This document shows, one piece after another, positions 1 to 10,173 of a stretch of 64,000 nt of DNA. The translations under genes were made by a program, and so were the position numbers. Source of the stretch: Enterobacter sp. EA-1 (GTDB taxonomy: Bacteria; Pseudomonadota; Gammaproteobacteria; Enterobacterales; Enterobacteriaceae). Location of the stretch: positions 4,588,001 through 4,652,000 of the forward strand of contig CP025776.1 in the NCBI GenBank assembly GCA_002886105.1. The letters run 5' to 3'. Within the stretch, counting starts at the first letter, position 1, and each line of letters starts with the position of its first letter. Below the pieces are notes generated by a model. That model was not told where the DNA came from. It saw nothing but the letters and a program-made list of their open reading frames with translations, and ran no database searches.

Positions 1-198
1 GCTATGCCTACCCGGTCACCATTGAACGCCAGCAAAAACGCGTGAAACAGCTGCAACCGGGCCAGAGCACACGCTTTGATCTGACCTACACCCTGCTGCA
101 TAACGGCAGCCGGGGTGGCGGATGTGGAAAAACGCGTAAAAGAGATTCAGGGCAGCAAAACCCCGCAAGCCATTGAGACCCCCATGGCGAAAGAGTAA
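1..198 (+). CDS. 3' end of an unidentified CDS, possibly aldose-1-epimerase-like
   Basis: The window opens inside a reading frame (codons starting at base 3) that reads YPVTIERQQKRVKQLQPGQS and continues to about base 110, where a one-base insertion in a CCGGGG run shifts it. The restored frame ends with IETPMAKE and a TAA at 196. The tail is hydrophilic, ends in a lysine-rich helix, and has no catalytic motif. The pattern of a beta-strand LTYTLL followed by a charged helix is reminiscent of the C-terminus of DUF4432/aldose-1-epimerase-family proteins, but the 65 residues visible are too few to be sure. It converges on mpl and shares a bidirectional terminator with it. Confidence 0.4.
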
Positions 199-210
199 AC
201 CGCAGCCATA

Positions 211-246
211 AAAAAAACCGCGCCGGGATACCGGGCGCGGTTTTTT
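211..246. terminator. Bidirectional rho-independent terminator
   Basis: A GC-rich stem (CCGCGCC paired with GGCGCGG) is flanked by seven A on the left and six T on the right, so it can stop transcription from both sides. It separates the incoming partial gene from convergent mpl. Confidence 0.85.
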
Positions 247-262
247 ATTTGCACTGCCGGGG

Positions 263-1645
263 TCAGGCGTTTTCGGCTGCGATTTCCGCTTTTTTCGCCG
301 GTGCCATCCAGCAGTTTCTGGTGAATGCCGCCGAAGCCGCCGTTACTCATGACCAGAATGTGATCGCCCGGCTGCGCGCTTTTGACAATCATGTCCGCCA
401 GCACGTCGACATCCGCGCTCCAGTACGCAGGCTGCACGCAGGCATCAGCCACTTCTGCAACCTGCCACGGAATATGCTGCGGTTGCAGCAGGTAAACTTC
501 ATCCGCGCGGCCTAAAGATGGCGCCGGGTCGTCTTTGCAGATCCCCATTTTCATGGTGTTCGAGCGCGGTTCCAGCACGGCAATGATCTTCGCGGTGCCG
601 CCAACTTTACCGCGCAATGCAGCCAGCGTCGCGAGGATGGCCGTCGGGTGGTGAGCAAAGTCGTCATACACCGTTACGCCGTTAGCTTCGCCACGCAGCT
701 CAAGGCGGCGACGGGCATTAATAAAGGAACCCAAGGCATTCGCCGCATCCGCCGGGGCAACGCCGACATGGCGCGCCGCGGCAATCGCCATCAGGCCATT
801 GTGCATGTTGTGCTCGCCCACCAGACCCCAGTTCACGGCCCACGCACGCATTATCCAGCCACACTTCCCAACTGGATGCATCGGTGTTCAGTTTTTCGCC
901 TGCCAGTGGCCCTGCTCGCCCACCAGTTCCTGTTCGCTCCAGCAGCCCATCGCCATCGTCTGTTTCCAGATTGATGTCATTTTCCGGCCAGATGATTTTC
1001 CCCTGCCCCGGCACAATACGCACCAGGGTGGTGGAACTGCTTCTGGATCGCTTTCAGGTCGTCGAAGATATCCGCATGGTCAAACTCAAGGTTATTGAGC
1101 ACCAGCGTGCGCGGGCAGTAGTGGACGAATTTGGAACGCTTGTCGAAGAAGGCGCAGTCATACTCATCGGCTTCGATCACGAAGAACGGGCTGTCGCCCA
1201 GACGTGCGGAGACGTCGAAGTTACCCGGTACGCCGCCAATCACAAAGCCGGGTTTGTAACCACAGGCTTCGAGGATCCAGTCGCCATGCCCGCAGTGGTG
1301 GTTTTACCGTGCGTTCCGGCAATCGCCACAACCCAGCGATCCCCGCAGGACAAAATCGTGCAGCCATTGCGGGCCGGACATAAACGGAATGTTTTTTCCA
1401 GCACCGCTTCCACACACGGGTTTCCGCGCTTCATCACGTTGCCAACAATCACCAAATCCGGCGCGGGATCGAGCTGACTTGCGTCATATCCCTGAATCAG
1501 ATCAATACCTTCTTTTTCCAGCAAGGTGCTCATCGGCGGATAAATATTGGTATCTGAACCCGTAACCTGATGACCCAGCGAGCGCGCCAGCATGGCCAGC
1601 CCGCCCATAAAAGTGCCGCAAATCCCCCAAAATATGAATGCGCAT
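263..1645 (-). CDS. mpl: UDP-N-acetylmuramate:L-Ala-gamma-D-Glu-meso-DAP ligase (frame broken by indels)
   Basis: Mpl attaches recycled murein tripeptide to UDP-MurNAc in the cytoplasm, feeding cell-wall fragments back into peptidoglycan synthesis. The product reads MRIHILGICGTFMGGLAML at the N-terminus, has the Mur-ligase ATP-binding loop AGTHGKTTTAGM near residue 110, the middle-domain stretch FFVIEADEYDCAFFDKRS, and the C-terminal SNGGFGGIHQKLLDG. The restored length (about 460 residues) fits the family. The start ATG at 1643-1645 is chosen from the conserved MRIHILGICG; the stop is at 263-265. Single-base indels near 279, 880-1010, 1250, 1390 and 1629 break the frame; the last is one extra G in GGGG. 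Divergent from fbp, as in E. coli. Confidence 0.95.
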
Positions 1646-1924
1646 ACGTCATTATCCTTTCTTAAACTGGCGCACATTTTACTCATATGTTTAACGTCTG
1701 AGAAATGCATTTCAGGATAATCCGTATGTAGCTGGCGCGATTCACCTGTGCGCGAAGTTTTTAATCTTTGTTAGTATTGTTGTATGTCCGCCGCGTTTTC
1801 GTTTGCGAAAGCTCTGGCTGTTACGGCGCGAGCTGTTTAATATCCGGAACTTGCTGTTCTAAGCAACCTGAAAACCACAGGCTACAATCGCTTTACTCCA
1901 TATTAAAAATGCAGGGAAAGTGTT
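1646..1924. promoter_or_regulatory. mpl-fbp divergent promoter region
   Basis: A 279-base AT-rich gap lies between the divergent mpl and fbp starts. TACAAT at 1883-1888, about 40 bases before fbp, is a reasonable -10 box, but the -35 box 17 bases upstream is weak. A purine-rich ribosome site (AGGGA at 1913-1917) sits 7 bases before the fbp ATG. No operator is recognised. Confidence 0.5.
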
Positions 1925-2923
1925 ATGAAAACGTTAGGTGAATTTATTGTCGAAAAGCAGCATGAGTTCTCGCATGCAACGGGTGAACTGACTGCTTTGC
2001 TGTCGGCGATAAAACTGGGCGCCAAGATCATTCATCGTGATATCAATAAGGCCGGTCTGGTCGATATCCTGGGTGCCAGCGGTGCTGAAAACGTGCAGGG
2101 TGAGGAGCAACAAAAACTCGACCTGTTCGCTAATGAAAAACTGAAAGCTGCACTCCGCGCCCGCGATATCGTGGCAGGCATCGCTTCCGAAGAAGAAGAC
2201 GAAATTGTCGTTTCGAAGGTTGCGAGCACGCCAAATACGTGGTGCTGATGGATCCTCTGGATGGCTCTTCCAACATCGACGTTAACGTCTCTGTCGGGAC
2301 CATTTTCTCTATCTACCGCCGTATTACGCCGGTAGGCACGCCAGTCACCATGGAAGACTTCCTGCAGCCGGGCAACAAACAGGTTGCCGCCGGTTACGTG
2401 GTGTATGGTTCTTCAACCATGCTGGTTTACACCACCGGCTGCGGCGTTCATGCCTTCACGTACGATCCGTCGCTGGGCGTCTTCTGCCTGTGTCAGGAGC
2501 GTATGCGTTTCCCCGGAGCGTGGCAACACGTACTCCATCAACGAAGGCAACTACATCAAGTTCCCGCAGGGCGTGAAGAAATACCTGAAGTTCTGTCAGG
2601 AAGAGGATAAGGCGACAAACCGCCCTTATACCACGCGCTACATCGGTTCTCTGGTGGCGGATTTCCACCGCAACCTGCTGAAGGGTGGGATTTACCTCTA
2701 CCCAAGCACCGCCAGCCACCCGGAAGGGAAACTGCGTCTGCTGTACGAATGCAACCCGATGGCCTTCCTCGCCGAACAGGCAGGCGGTAAAGCCAGCGAC
2801 GGTAAAGCGCGTATTCTGGATATTCAACCGGAAAGCCTGCACCAGCGCCGCCCGTTCTTCGTCGGCAATGAGCATATGGTTGACGATGTTGAACGCTATA
2901 TGCGTGAGTTCCCGGACGCGTAA
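1925..2923 (+). CDS. fbp: Class 1 fructose-1,6-bisphosphatase
   Basis: Fbp hydrolyses fructose 1,6-bisphosphate to fructose 6-phosphate, the committed step of gluconeogenesis, in the cytosol. The protein starts [20 protein letters not shown] and carries the metal-binding signature [16 protein letters not shown] around residue 110-125 and the C-terminal [20 protein letters not shown]. Two indels cancel: one T lost from TTTT near 2216 and one C gained in CCCC near 2513. The gene therefore keeps exactly the E. coli length, 333 codons with the stop. A good Shine-Dalgarno precedes the ATG. A strong terminator follows 14 bases after the stop. Confidence 0.97.
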
Positions 2924-2936
2924 GGCCGGAGAAGAG

Positions 2937-2965
2937 AAAACGCCACGTTATGTGGCGTTTTTTTT
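2937..2965 (+). terminator. fbp terminator
   Basis: The stem AACGCCAC/GTGGCGTT with a short loop is followed by eight T, directly after the fbp stop codon. Confidence 0.9.
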
Positions 2966-3008
2966 AGGACGGAGAGCCTGAACAGGCCAACCAGCAAAGC
3001 CGGGGTAG

Positions 3009-3507
3009 CTAACGCACGAACGTACGTTTCACCCGCTCAGACACAATGAAATACGGGATCCAGATGCAGGCCCCCAGCACATTGCGCACCATCGGCTGCA
3101 CCGTGTCGTAAATGTACGGCACATTCAGATAGAGATGACCAAGCAGCAGGTCGATGGCGCTAAACGCCACGCCAATCGCTACCATCGCAATATAATAGCG
3201 GGGTAACTGGCGCTTCTTACGGAAAAACAGGCTGCTGGTGAAGACAGCAAAACCGAACATACCCACAAACGCAAACAGCTCCAAAAAACAGAATCGCTTT
3301 CTGTGTGCTGCCAATCGCCGGAAAGTGCTCCAACAAGAAACGAATATTGAAGTTGATGGCCACCATATTCACGATAATGCTCAGCACCAGTCCCAGTGCG
3401 GGGACATACAACCAACCGCGAATTTTTTTAAACTCCCGCTCTTCACACGCCGCGCAAAAATCGCTGTCTTTCAGTGCTTCGCTATCACATTGAATACAAA
3501 CGCCCAT
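3009..3507 (-). CDS. DUF2569 family membrane protein with N-terminal zinc ribbon
   Basis: The predicted protein is about 165 residues. It begins MGVCIQCDSEALKDSDFCAAC, two CxxC-type pairs (Cys4/Cys7 and Cys18/Cys21) that look like a zinc ribbon. Four hydrophobic segments follow, at roughly residues 32-52, 70-90, 105-122 and 140-158. This layout matches the DUF2569 family, whose function is unknown. One extra T in a T run near 3286 breaks the frame between the first and second membrane segments. The start has a good ribosome site (GGAAGGGAC). It stands alone between fbp and a chemoreceptor gene and is not at this place in E. coli K-12. Confidence 0.8.
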
Positions 3508-3518
3508 GTCCCTTCCTG

Positions 3519-5076
3519 TTATCCCTGAGGTTGCAGGCGAAACGACGCCATTGCCTGCAACAATTCACGTGATTGTTCTTCCAGCGAGCGCGTGGCCGCC
3601 GAAGATTGTTGTACTAACGCCGCGTTCTGTTGCGCCGTTTCATCCATCTGGCTGACGGCAATATTGACCTGCTCAATACCGCGGCTCTGTTCCTGCGAGG
3701 CATTGGCGATTTCGCGCATCAGTTTGGTCATTCGCAACACTTCTTCTGCGATTTCGTCCATCGTTTCACCGGCCTGCATCGCCGAGGGTCGCTTCCCTCA
3801 GACACATGCGCCTGCGAACTACTGATAAGCGAGCGGATCTCCTTCGCCGATTCTGCGCTGCGGCTGGCAAGGTTACGCACTTCACCGGCAACCACGGCGA
3901 AACCGCGCCCCTGTTCTCCGAGCGCGCGCGGCTTCAACGGCGGCGTTCAACGCAAGGATATTGGTCTGGAAAGCGATGGCGTCGATAACGCTAAGAATAT
4001 CGGCGATACGATCGGAGCTTCCGGAGATATCGCGCATTTTTCAATGACATAGCAAACCATTTCGCTGCCGCGATCGGCGGTATCGGAGACGGCCTGCGCC
4101 AGTTTATGCGCCTGCTCGGCGTTGTCGGCATTCAGTTTCACCGTGGCGGTGATTTGCTCCATGCTGGCGGCGGTCTGCTCCAGCGATGTCGCCGTGGATT
4201 CGGTACGCTGGGAGAGATCGACGTTGCCAGCGGCCAGCTCACGACTGCCGGTATCAATTTGCGAGCTGGCGTCACGCACGCGCGTCACCGACCCGACCAG
4301 CGACTGGCGCATCTCTTCAATTGCCGCGTTAAGCCGGTTGAACTCGACACTGGCTGCTCCAGTAGTGGTCGACGTCAAATCCCCCGCCGCCACATGCCTG
4401 CTGTATCGAGGTTTCCAGTGGTTTGAGCAGCATATGGCGCAGCGCCAGCCGCCAGCACGATAATGCCCGCCACCAGCAGCGCCACCACCACAATCAGCAT
4501 CATCACGACGTTTTTGCTGCTCTGAACGGCGGTCACTTCCGCTTTGCCGCGCGCTTCGCCCCAGCTCTGGAAGGCCTGCATATCGGTGTCGAATTGACGG
4601 GAGATAGGGATCAGCTTGTTTTCCAGCAGTTCATAATAGGTGTCGGCGCTCTGTTTGTTCAGCGCATCCTGCATCGGCGTAATGCCTGGCTGACGTAATC
4701 GCCGTAGCTTTTCGCTACCTGCGCCAGCAGCGCTGCGCCTTTTCATCCTCGATGCCAGCTTTGATAACGCTGGTGAGGGATGTTTCGCCTGGGTGATTTC
4801 GGCATTAATCATCTTGACCGATTTTGCCGCATCATCCAGCAAGCCGACTTCCATCATACGCACGGCCTGACCCGCTTCATTACGGGCGCGCAGGATCTGG
4901 GTATAGCCTTCGCTCAGGCGCGCCATCTTCTCGCCCTGCAACTGACTGATACGCTCCAGCGATGAGGAACTTTTATTTAGTGCATACACTCCAATGCCGC
5001 TCACCAGCAGCAGGAGGAGAGTCATAACAGCCAACAACGAAAGTAAACCAGTACGGATCGAAAGCGTTTTAAGCAT
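3519..5076 (-). CDS. Methyl-accepting chemotaxis protein 1
   Basis: This is a transmembrane chemoreceptor of about 520 residues. An N-terminal membrane helix (residues about 10-33, [20 protein letters not shown]) is followed by a helical periplasmic domain of the four-helix-bundle type, a second membrane helix near 190-212 ([19 protein letters not shown]), a HAMP region and a long signalling coiled coil. Pieces of the conserved hairpin tip are visible in the restored frames around 3880-3960 ([18 protein letters not shown]). It ends SFRLQPQG, without the NWETF tail that binds CheR/CheB, so methylation would depend on high-abundance receptors. Frame breaks near 3785, 3910, 4040, 4380, 4430, 4735 and 4760. 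A sigma-28 promoter lies upstream. It lies directly downstream of the galactofuranose ABC genes. Confidence 0.93.
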
Positions 5077-5131
5077 GATGTGAATTCCGGTAGCAGTGAT
5101 ACTTTTGGCGTAAATTAAGCCCATTCGTCAG

Positions 5132-5158
5132 TTATCGACTGCTAACGGAATTACTTTA
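5132..5158 (-). promoter_or_regulatory. Sigma-28 (FliA) flagellar-class promoter for chemoreceptor 1
   Basis: On the minus strand the sequence reads TAAAGTAA, 11 bases, GTCGATAA. The sigma-28 consensus is TAAAGTTT-N11-GCCGATAA, so 13 of 16 box positions match with perfect spacing. It lies 56 bases before the receptor start codon. Confidence 0.85.
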
Positions 5159-5185
5159 GGAAAAAATAAAGATTTCAGTGTGTTA

Positions 5186-6186
5186 TTATTTTGTAGCGTT
5201 TGTGCTAACACGTGTAACAGGAGAGCTCTGCCGGTTCTCCCACAGCACGGTAAGGCCACGTTGCAACGCGATAAAAATAAACAACAGAATGCCAATGGCG
5301 ATTTTTGTCCACCACGAGCTGAGCGTGCCGTCAAAGTTGATATAGGTTTGAATCAGCCCCTGAATCGCCACACCGAACAACGTTCCCAGCACCGTGCCCA
5401 CACCGCCGCTTAACAGCGTGCCGCCAATCACCACCGACGCAATGGCGTCCAGTTCAACGCCAACGCCCGCCAGCGCGTATCCCGCACCGGGTATAAATAG
5501 AGAAGACAATACCCGCCAGCGTCGCCAGCCCGGTGGAGAGCATATAAATGCGAATGGTGGTGCTGCGGGTGGAAATGCCCATCAGGTTCGCCGAGGTGGC
5601 ATTGCCGCCAATGGCGTAAACTGGTTACCGAAGCGGGTGCGATGGGCGACGAAAATACCGATCACCACCACCGCCAGCATCAGCAACCCCATGGCGCTCA
5701 GGCGACCGCCGCCGGGAATTTTCCACGCCGGGGCTTGAGGAGCGTGTCGTAAATCGGGTGATTGATCGGAATCGACTCTTCCGACAGCAGGTAACTGACA
5801 CCGCGCAGGAAAAACATCCCGGCAAGGGTAATGATAAAAGCAGGAATTTTTAGCGCATCAATCAACAACCCCATAAAAGCGCCGAACGCACAGCCCAGCA
5901 TCAAAATGAGCGGAAAAGCCATCAGCGGCGAGATGCCCCAGTCGCCAATGGCTTTCGCCAGAAATACCCCGGTGAAGGCGATGACCGACCCGACGGACAA
6001 ATCGATGCCGCCGGAGAGGATCACAAACGTCATGCCCACAGCAATAATGCCGAGAAAGGCGTTATCCGTCAGAATGTTGCAAATCACACGCGTGGAGGCG
6101 AACCCCGGAAATTGCGTCAGACAGTAGAGATAGCCGAGCACGAAGACGCCCAACGTGATCATCAGCGGTAAGTTACGTTTTATCAT
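5186..6186 (-). CDS. yjfF: Galactofuranose ABC transporter permease YjfF
   Basis: YjfF is one of two inner-membrane permeases of the YtfQ-YtfR-YtfT-YjfF importer for the furanose form of galactose. It starts MIKRNLPLMITLGVFVLGYL and has about nine hydrophobic segments with the sugar-permease signature GIIAVGMTFVILSGGIDLSVGS cut by the membrane. Restored length is about 332 residues, as in E. coli. The start overlaps the end of ytfT by 14 bases, which points to translational coupling. Indels occur at three places: an expected CCTGG near 5725, an expected CCAGG near 5500, and an expected CCAGG at 5621-5624 that lost a G. Confidence 0.95.
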
Positions 6187-7194
6187 GGCCGCGCACTCCT
6201 TTAATCATCGCGATAAAGCGCGGCGACTGCACAATCAGCACGCACATCACCACGACCGCTTTCACCACCGGGTTGAGTTCTGGCTGGAAACCGGAGAGCA
6301 AAATCCCGGTATTCATCCCCTGAATAATCAATGCGCCAACCACCGACAGCACAAGGTTAAAACGCCCACCCATTAATGACCCCCGCCAATCACCACCGCG
6401 AGGATCGCATCCAGTTCCAGCCACAACCCGGCATTGTTGGCATCCGCGCCACGAATATCCGCCGTGACAATCACCCCGGCTATCGCCGCACACACGCCGC
6501 TCAGCACATAGGTCAGCATCACCACCGTACGGGTGTTCACCCCGGCGTTTTTTGCCGCGCGAATGTTAATCCCCACCGCTTCGATAAACATACCGAGCGC
6601 AGTTTTGCGGGTGAACAACCAGAACAGCAACAGTGTGACCAGCGCGATAATGACCGGCGTCGGAAACAGCAGCAGGGAACCGCTGCCGAGCCGAACCAGC
6701 GACGGGGCGTTAAAGGTGACGATTTGCCCGGAGGTGATCAACTGCGCCACACCGCGCCCCGCAACCATCAGGATCAGCGTGGCGACAAAGGCTGAATTTT
6801 CAGTACCGCCACCAGTATGCCGTTCCACAAGCCAGCCGGGACACCAGTCCCCAGCGCAGCCAGCAAGACCACTGGCAGGCTGTGCCCGGCAACGGTCATC
6901 GACGCCGCTGTTGCGCCAGCAATGGCCATCACCGCGCCCACGGACAGGTCGATCCCGCCCGTCGCGATGACCAGTGTCATGCCGATCGACAGCAATGCGA
7001 CCGGCGCGGCCCGGTTAAGAATGTCGATGGGGCTACCAAACAGGCGGCCGTCCTGTAGCACCACCCGGTAGAAATGGGGCGCGACGAGGCTGTCCACCAG
7101 CAGCACCAGCAGCAGGGCTATCAGTTGCGGCGTGCCGGTTGGCCAGTTAATACGCCGCCCTGGGCGCCCCGGTTTGCCCAAGAGATTGAGGCAT
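6173..7194 (-). CDS. ytfT: Galactofuranose ABC transporter permease YtfT
   Basis: This is the second permease of the galactofuranose importer, a RbsC/XylH-type membrane protein of about 340 residues. The conserved NRAAPVALLSIGMTLVIATG is followed by GGIDLSVGAVMAIAGAT; the C-terminus reads LIVQSPRFIAMIKGVR. The start is the ATG at 7192-7194 (MPQSLGQTGAP); the frame then shifts at 7158-7164 where an expected CCAGG has one extra G, which explains an apparent later start. Further one-base losses occur near 6375 (G run) and 6800 (T run). ytfR ends 13 bases upstream. Confidence 0.95.
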
Positions 7195-7207
7195 CACACT
7201 CTACTCC

Positions 7208-8708
7208 TTATGCCGCAATGGCATTCATGATCGCCGGGACCGACAGTTCAGCGAGCGGGATCTCCGCCACCTGTTTGCGATCGCGCATGATAATCACCCG
7301 ATCCGCATAGCCCACCAGCTCTTCCAGTTCTGACGAAATAACCAGTAGCGCCAGACCATCGGCGCAGAGGGTTTCGATCAGGCGAATGATCTCGGCGTGA
7401 GCGCCAACATCAATGCCGCGCGTCGGTTCATCGAGGATCAGGAATTGCGGTCGGGTCAGCAGCCAGCGTGAGAGCAACACTTTTGCTGGTTTCCCCCGGA
7501 GAGGAACTCAATGGGCTGTTCGGCGCTGGGGGTACGAATGCCAAGCTGGCGAATAAAGCGTTCGGCGATAGCGTTCTGCTCTTTACGGGCAATAGGACGC
7601 AACCAGCCACGCTGCGCCTGTAGCGCCAGCACAATATTTTCCCGGACCGATGCGGCAGCGATAATGCCGTCCGTTTTACGATCTTCCGGGCAAAAACCAA
7701 TGCCCGAGGCACGATGCCTGATGCGGTGAGCGCAGCGTTTGCGGTTTGCCTTTGATGGTGGCGCTCCCGCTGTCGGCCGGTTTGATGCCGAAAATGACCT
7801 CGGCGGTTTCGGTACGCCCGGAGCCGAGTAACCCAGCCAGACCGACGATTTCGCCGGGACGCACTTCCAAGATTGAACGGAGAAATGACCCCTTTTTGCC
7901 ACAAAATCGTTAAAGGCCGCCACCGGTTTTTCGCTCCAGCAATGTGCGCCCGGCGCGTTGCAGCGCGTTACTGTCCAGTTCGCGCCCCAGCATCATTTTC
8001 ACCAGCTCGATTTGTGGCAGTTCACTGGTGGGGCGGCAGCCGACGAAACCGCCGTTGCGCAGTACGGTAATGCGATCGCTGACTTCGTAAACTGGTCGAG
8101 AAAGTGGGTGACAAAATCAGGCTGACGCCTGGGCGCTGAGCTGGCGCATCAGGGTAAACAGCATTTCCACTTCCTGAGTGTCAAGACTGGCGGTGGGTTC
8201 GTCGAGGATCAGCACTTTCGCCGACAGATCGATTGCACGGCAGATCGCCACAATCTGCTGCATCGCCACCGAGTAGCGGTTGAGCGGCTCGCGCACATCC
8301 AGCGAGAAACCATAGGATTCCATCAACGCGGTGGCGCGCGTTTCCATCTCTTTGCGGCGTAGCAAACCAAAACGCCGCGGTTCGCGGCCAATAAACAGAT
8401 TATCCGCCACCGACATATTGGGCAGCAGATTCACTTCCTGATAAACCGTCCCGATCCCCCAGTTGCTGAGCGTGGGCGGTATTTTTCGGCGGATTTCGGC
8501 CTTCCAGCCAGATAGTGCCTTTATCAGCGTGGTAGACCCCCGGTCAGGGCCTTAATCAGCGTGGATTTCCCGCGCCGTTCTCCCCGAGTAAGGCCATGAT
8601 TTCGCCGCGACGCAGGCTAAAATCGACGTTATCAAGCGCTTTTACGCCGGGAAAGAATTTACTTAAGCCCTCGGTTCGCAAAATCTCCGGGTGTGCTTCG
8701 TCGGTCAT
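7208..8708 (-). CDS. ytfR: Galactofuranose ABC transporter ATP-binding protein YtfR
   Basis: YtfR is a double-domain ABC ATPase of about 500 residues, in the RbsA/MglA class, powering import through YtfT-YjfF. In restored frames it has the first Walker [17 protein letters not shown] (about 8530-8590), Walker [18 protein letters not shown], a degenerate second half with [16 protein letters not shown], signature FLSGGNQQK and [18 protein letters not shown]. It starts [21 protein letters not shown]. Frame breaks: G run near 8560, extra G near 8540, CCAGG minus G at 8092, CCTGG read as CCTCGG at 7704-7709, and a lost G near 7485. A palindromic repeat separates it from ytfQ. Confidence 0.95.
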
Positions 8709-8753
8709 GGTCCTCTCCACTTCACGGTATTTCCCGGACGATCACAGGGTTTT

Positions 8754-8815
8754 CCCTCACCCTGCCCTCTCCCCCGGTGGGAGAGGGTTATCAGAACTCT
8801 CCTCGGTGGAGAGCG
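8754..8815. repeat. Intergenic palindromic (REP-like) element
   Basis: The gap between ytfQ and ytfR contains CCTGCCCTCTCCC facing GGGAGAGGG, then CTCTCC facing GGAGAG. This is the look of the short palindromic repeats common between enterobacterial genes. Placed just after the binding-protein gene, it can protect upstream mRNA and keep YtfQ made in excess of the membrane parts. No second copy was recognised in the window. Confidence 0.55.
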
Positions 8816-8817
8816 GG

Positions 8818-9776
8818 TTAGTAGCCCATGTTTTTCTTCTTCTCTAACTCTTCTTTCGCCGTGTCCGGCAGATAGAGCGTCGATTTGGTAATGGTCAGCT
8901 TCGGCGGTTGGGTGCCATCTTTTTGAATTTTTCCAGCGCATCGAACGCCGGGCCTGCCATGTTCGGCGTCAACTCTACGCTGGCGTTGGCTTCGCCATCG
9001 ATCATCGCTTTGTAGATGTCCGGTACGCCATCGATAGAACCGGTAAGAATATCTTTGCCCGGTTTCCCAGGCCCGCTTCTTTAATCGCCTGAATCGCACC
9101 GATCACCATGTCATCGTTGTGGGCGTAAACCATGCAGATGTTTTTTGCCGTTGTTTTCCGCCTTGATAAAGCTCTCCATCACCTCTTTACCTTTACTGCG
9201 GGTAAAGTCGCCGGACTGGGAGCGAATGATTTTGATGTTAGACGCTTTGGAGATGGCTTCCGCAAAGCCTTTCTTACGATCGATAGCGACGCTTGCGCCG
9301 ACGGTGCCTTGCAGTTCAACGACGTTGCAAGGTTTACCGGCCACGGTTTTCACCAGCCAGTCGCCAATCAGCTTGCCTTCCAGCACGTTGTCGGCGGTGA
9401 CGGTGGTCATATAGAGCGATTTGTCTTTTACATCAATGGAGCGGTCGAGCAGGAAGACCGGAATCTGTGCGTCTTTCGCCTCTTTCAGTACCGGTTCCCA
9501 ACCTGTAGCGACCACCGGAGCGATAAAGATGGCATCCACGCCCTGAGCGATGAACGAACGCACCGCTTTGATCTGGTTTTCCTGTTTTTGCTGACCGTCA
9601 GCGATTTTCAGCGTAATGCCACGCTTGCTGGCTTCGCTTTTCGCAACGTTGGTTTCAGCGGCTCGCCAGCCGGATTCGGATCCAACCTGCGAAAATCCTA
9701 CGGTTAAGGGGGCGGCCATCGCCATAGACGACATGGCTGCCGAAACTGCTGTGACAAGAAGTAAGCGCTTCCACAT
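8818..9776 (-). CDS. ytfQ: Galactofuranose-binding periplasmic protein YtfQ
   Basis: YtfQ captures galactofuranose in the periplasm and delivers it to YtfT/YjfF. It begins with a signal peptide (MWKRLLLVTAVSAAMSSMAMA, cleavage after AMA at about residue 21) and has the ribose-binding-protein fold: LTVGFSQVGSESGWR at the mature N-terminus and AIFIAPVVATGWEPVL in the first lobe. It ends EEKLEKKKNMGY-like with TAA at 8818-8820. Length after correction is about 318 residues, the family size. Indels: A run near 8926, a site near 9067 beside CCAGG, and an A run near 9139. It is the first gene of the operon and is preceded by a GalR-type operator. Confidence 0.96.
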
Positions 9777-9999
9777 AAGAGCATCCTCGTAGGGTTATTG
9801 TTGGCTACAACTTCACCTGCGGGGAAAACTATAGACAATCGGGGGATGTAACAAAATGCGTTACATCACAAATCGGAAAAGTGAACGAATTGTTGTGAGT
9901 CAGTTGCGATCTGGCGCGCGAAAAGGGGTGTTTTAACTCACCTCAATTATCCATTGAAATTGCAGAACTTTACTGCATTGAAAAGTAGCGAAGATCTCA

Positions 10000-10015
10000 T
10001 TGTAATCGCTTACAA
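10000..10015. promoter_or_regulatory. GalR/GalS-type operator for ytfQ
   Basis: TTGTAATCGCTTACAA is a near-perfect match to the GalR/GalS core TGTAANCGNTTACA. In E. coli ytfQ is a known GalR/GalS target. The site lies about 225 bases upstream of ytfQ and about 160 upstream of ppa. Confidence 0.8.
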
Positions 10016-10107
10016 AATATTATTCAGTATGCTGCTATGGTTATGGACAAAATGGTCATAAAAGAGGCTAAAAACGTGTATAAAATGTGAGGAAATTAAA
10101 ACAGGCG

Positions 10108-10135
10108 AAGACTTTCGTCTTCAGTTGGCTATAAT
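10108..10135 (+). promoter_or_regulatory. ppa promoter
   Basis: A perfect -10 box TATAAT at 10130-10135 is preceded 17 bases upstream by a weak -35 (GAAGAC). The -10 box is 38 bases before the ppa ATG. Confidence 0.6.
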
Positions 10136-10173
10136 ACCCGGCACTTGTTTGCCACATTTTAAAGGAAACAAAC

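Larger units (their letters stand above)
9777..10173. promoter_or_regulatory. ytfQ-ppa divergent regulatory region
   Basis: This 397-base AT-rich gap holds the control sites of ytfQ (leftward) and ppa (rightward). Besides the operator and promoter listed separately, an inverted repeat TGTAAC-N7-GTTACA lies at 9848-9866, about 75 bases before the ytfQ start. Its spacing differs from the GalR/LacI type, so the bound protein is unknown. GAAGAC and GTCTTC face each other just before the ppa -10 box. Confidence 0.6.

Noticed and set aside
884-1477. Plus-strand open frame of 197 codons
   Set aside because: It lies antisense to mpl, whose minus-strand product is clearly conserved. No ribosome site and no recognisable domain.
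263-1645. mpl and most other genes as pseudogenes
   Set aside because: Protein sequence is strongly conserved in every frame piece, errors sit in homopolymers and expected CCWGG sites, and essential genes (ppa, purA, rplI, mpl neighbours) are equally affected. Sequencing error explains it better.
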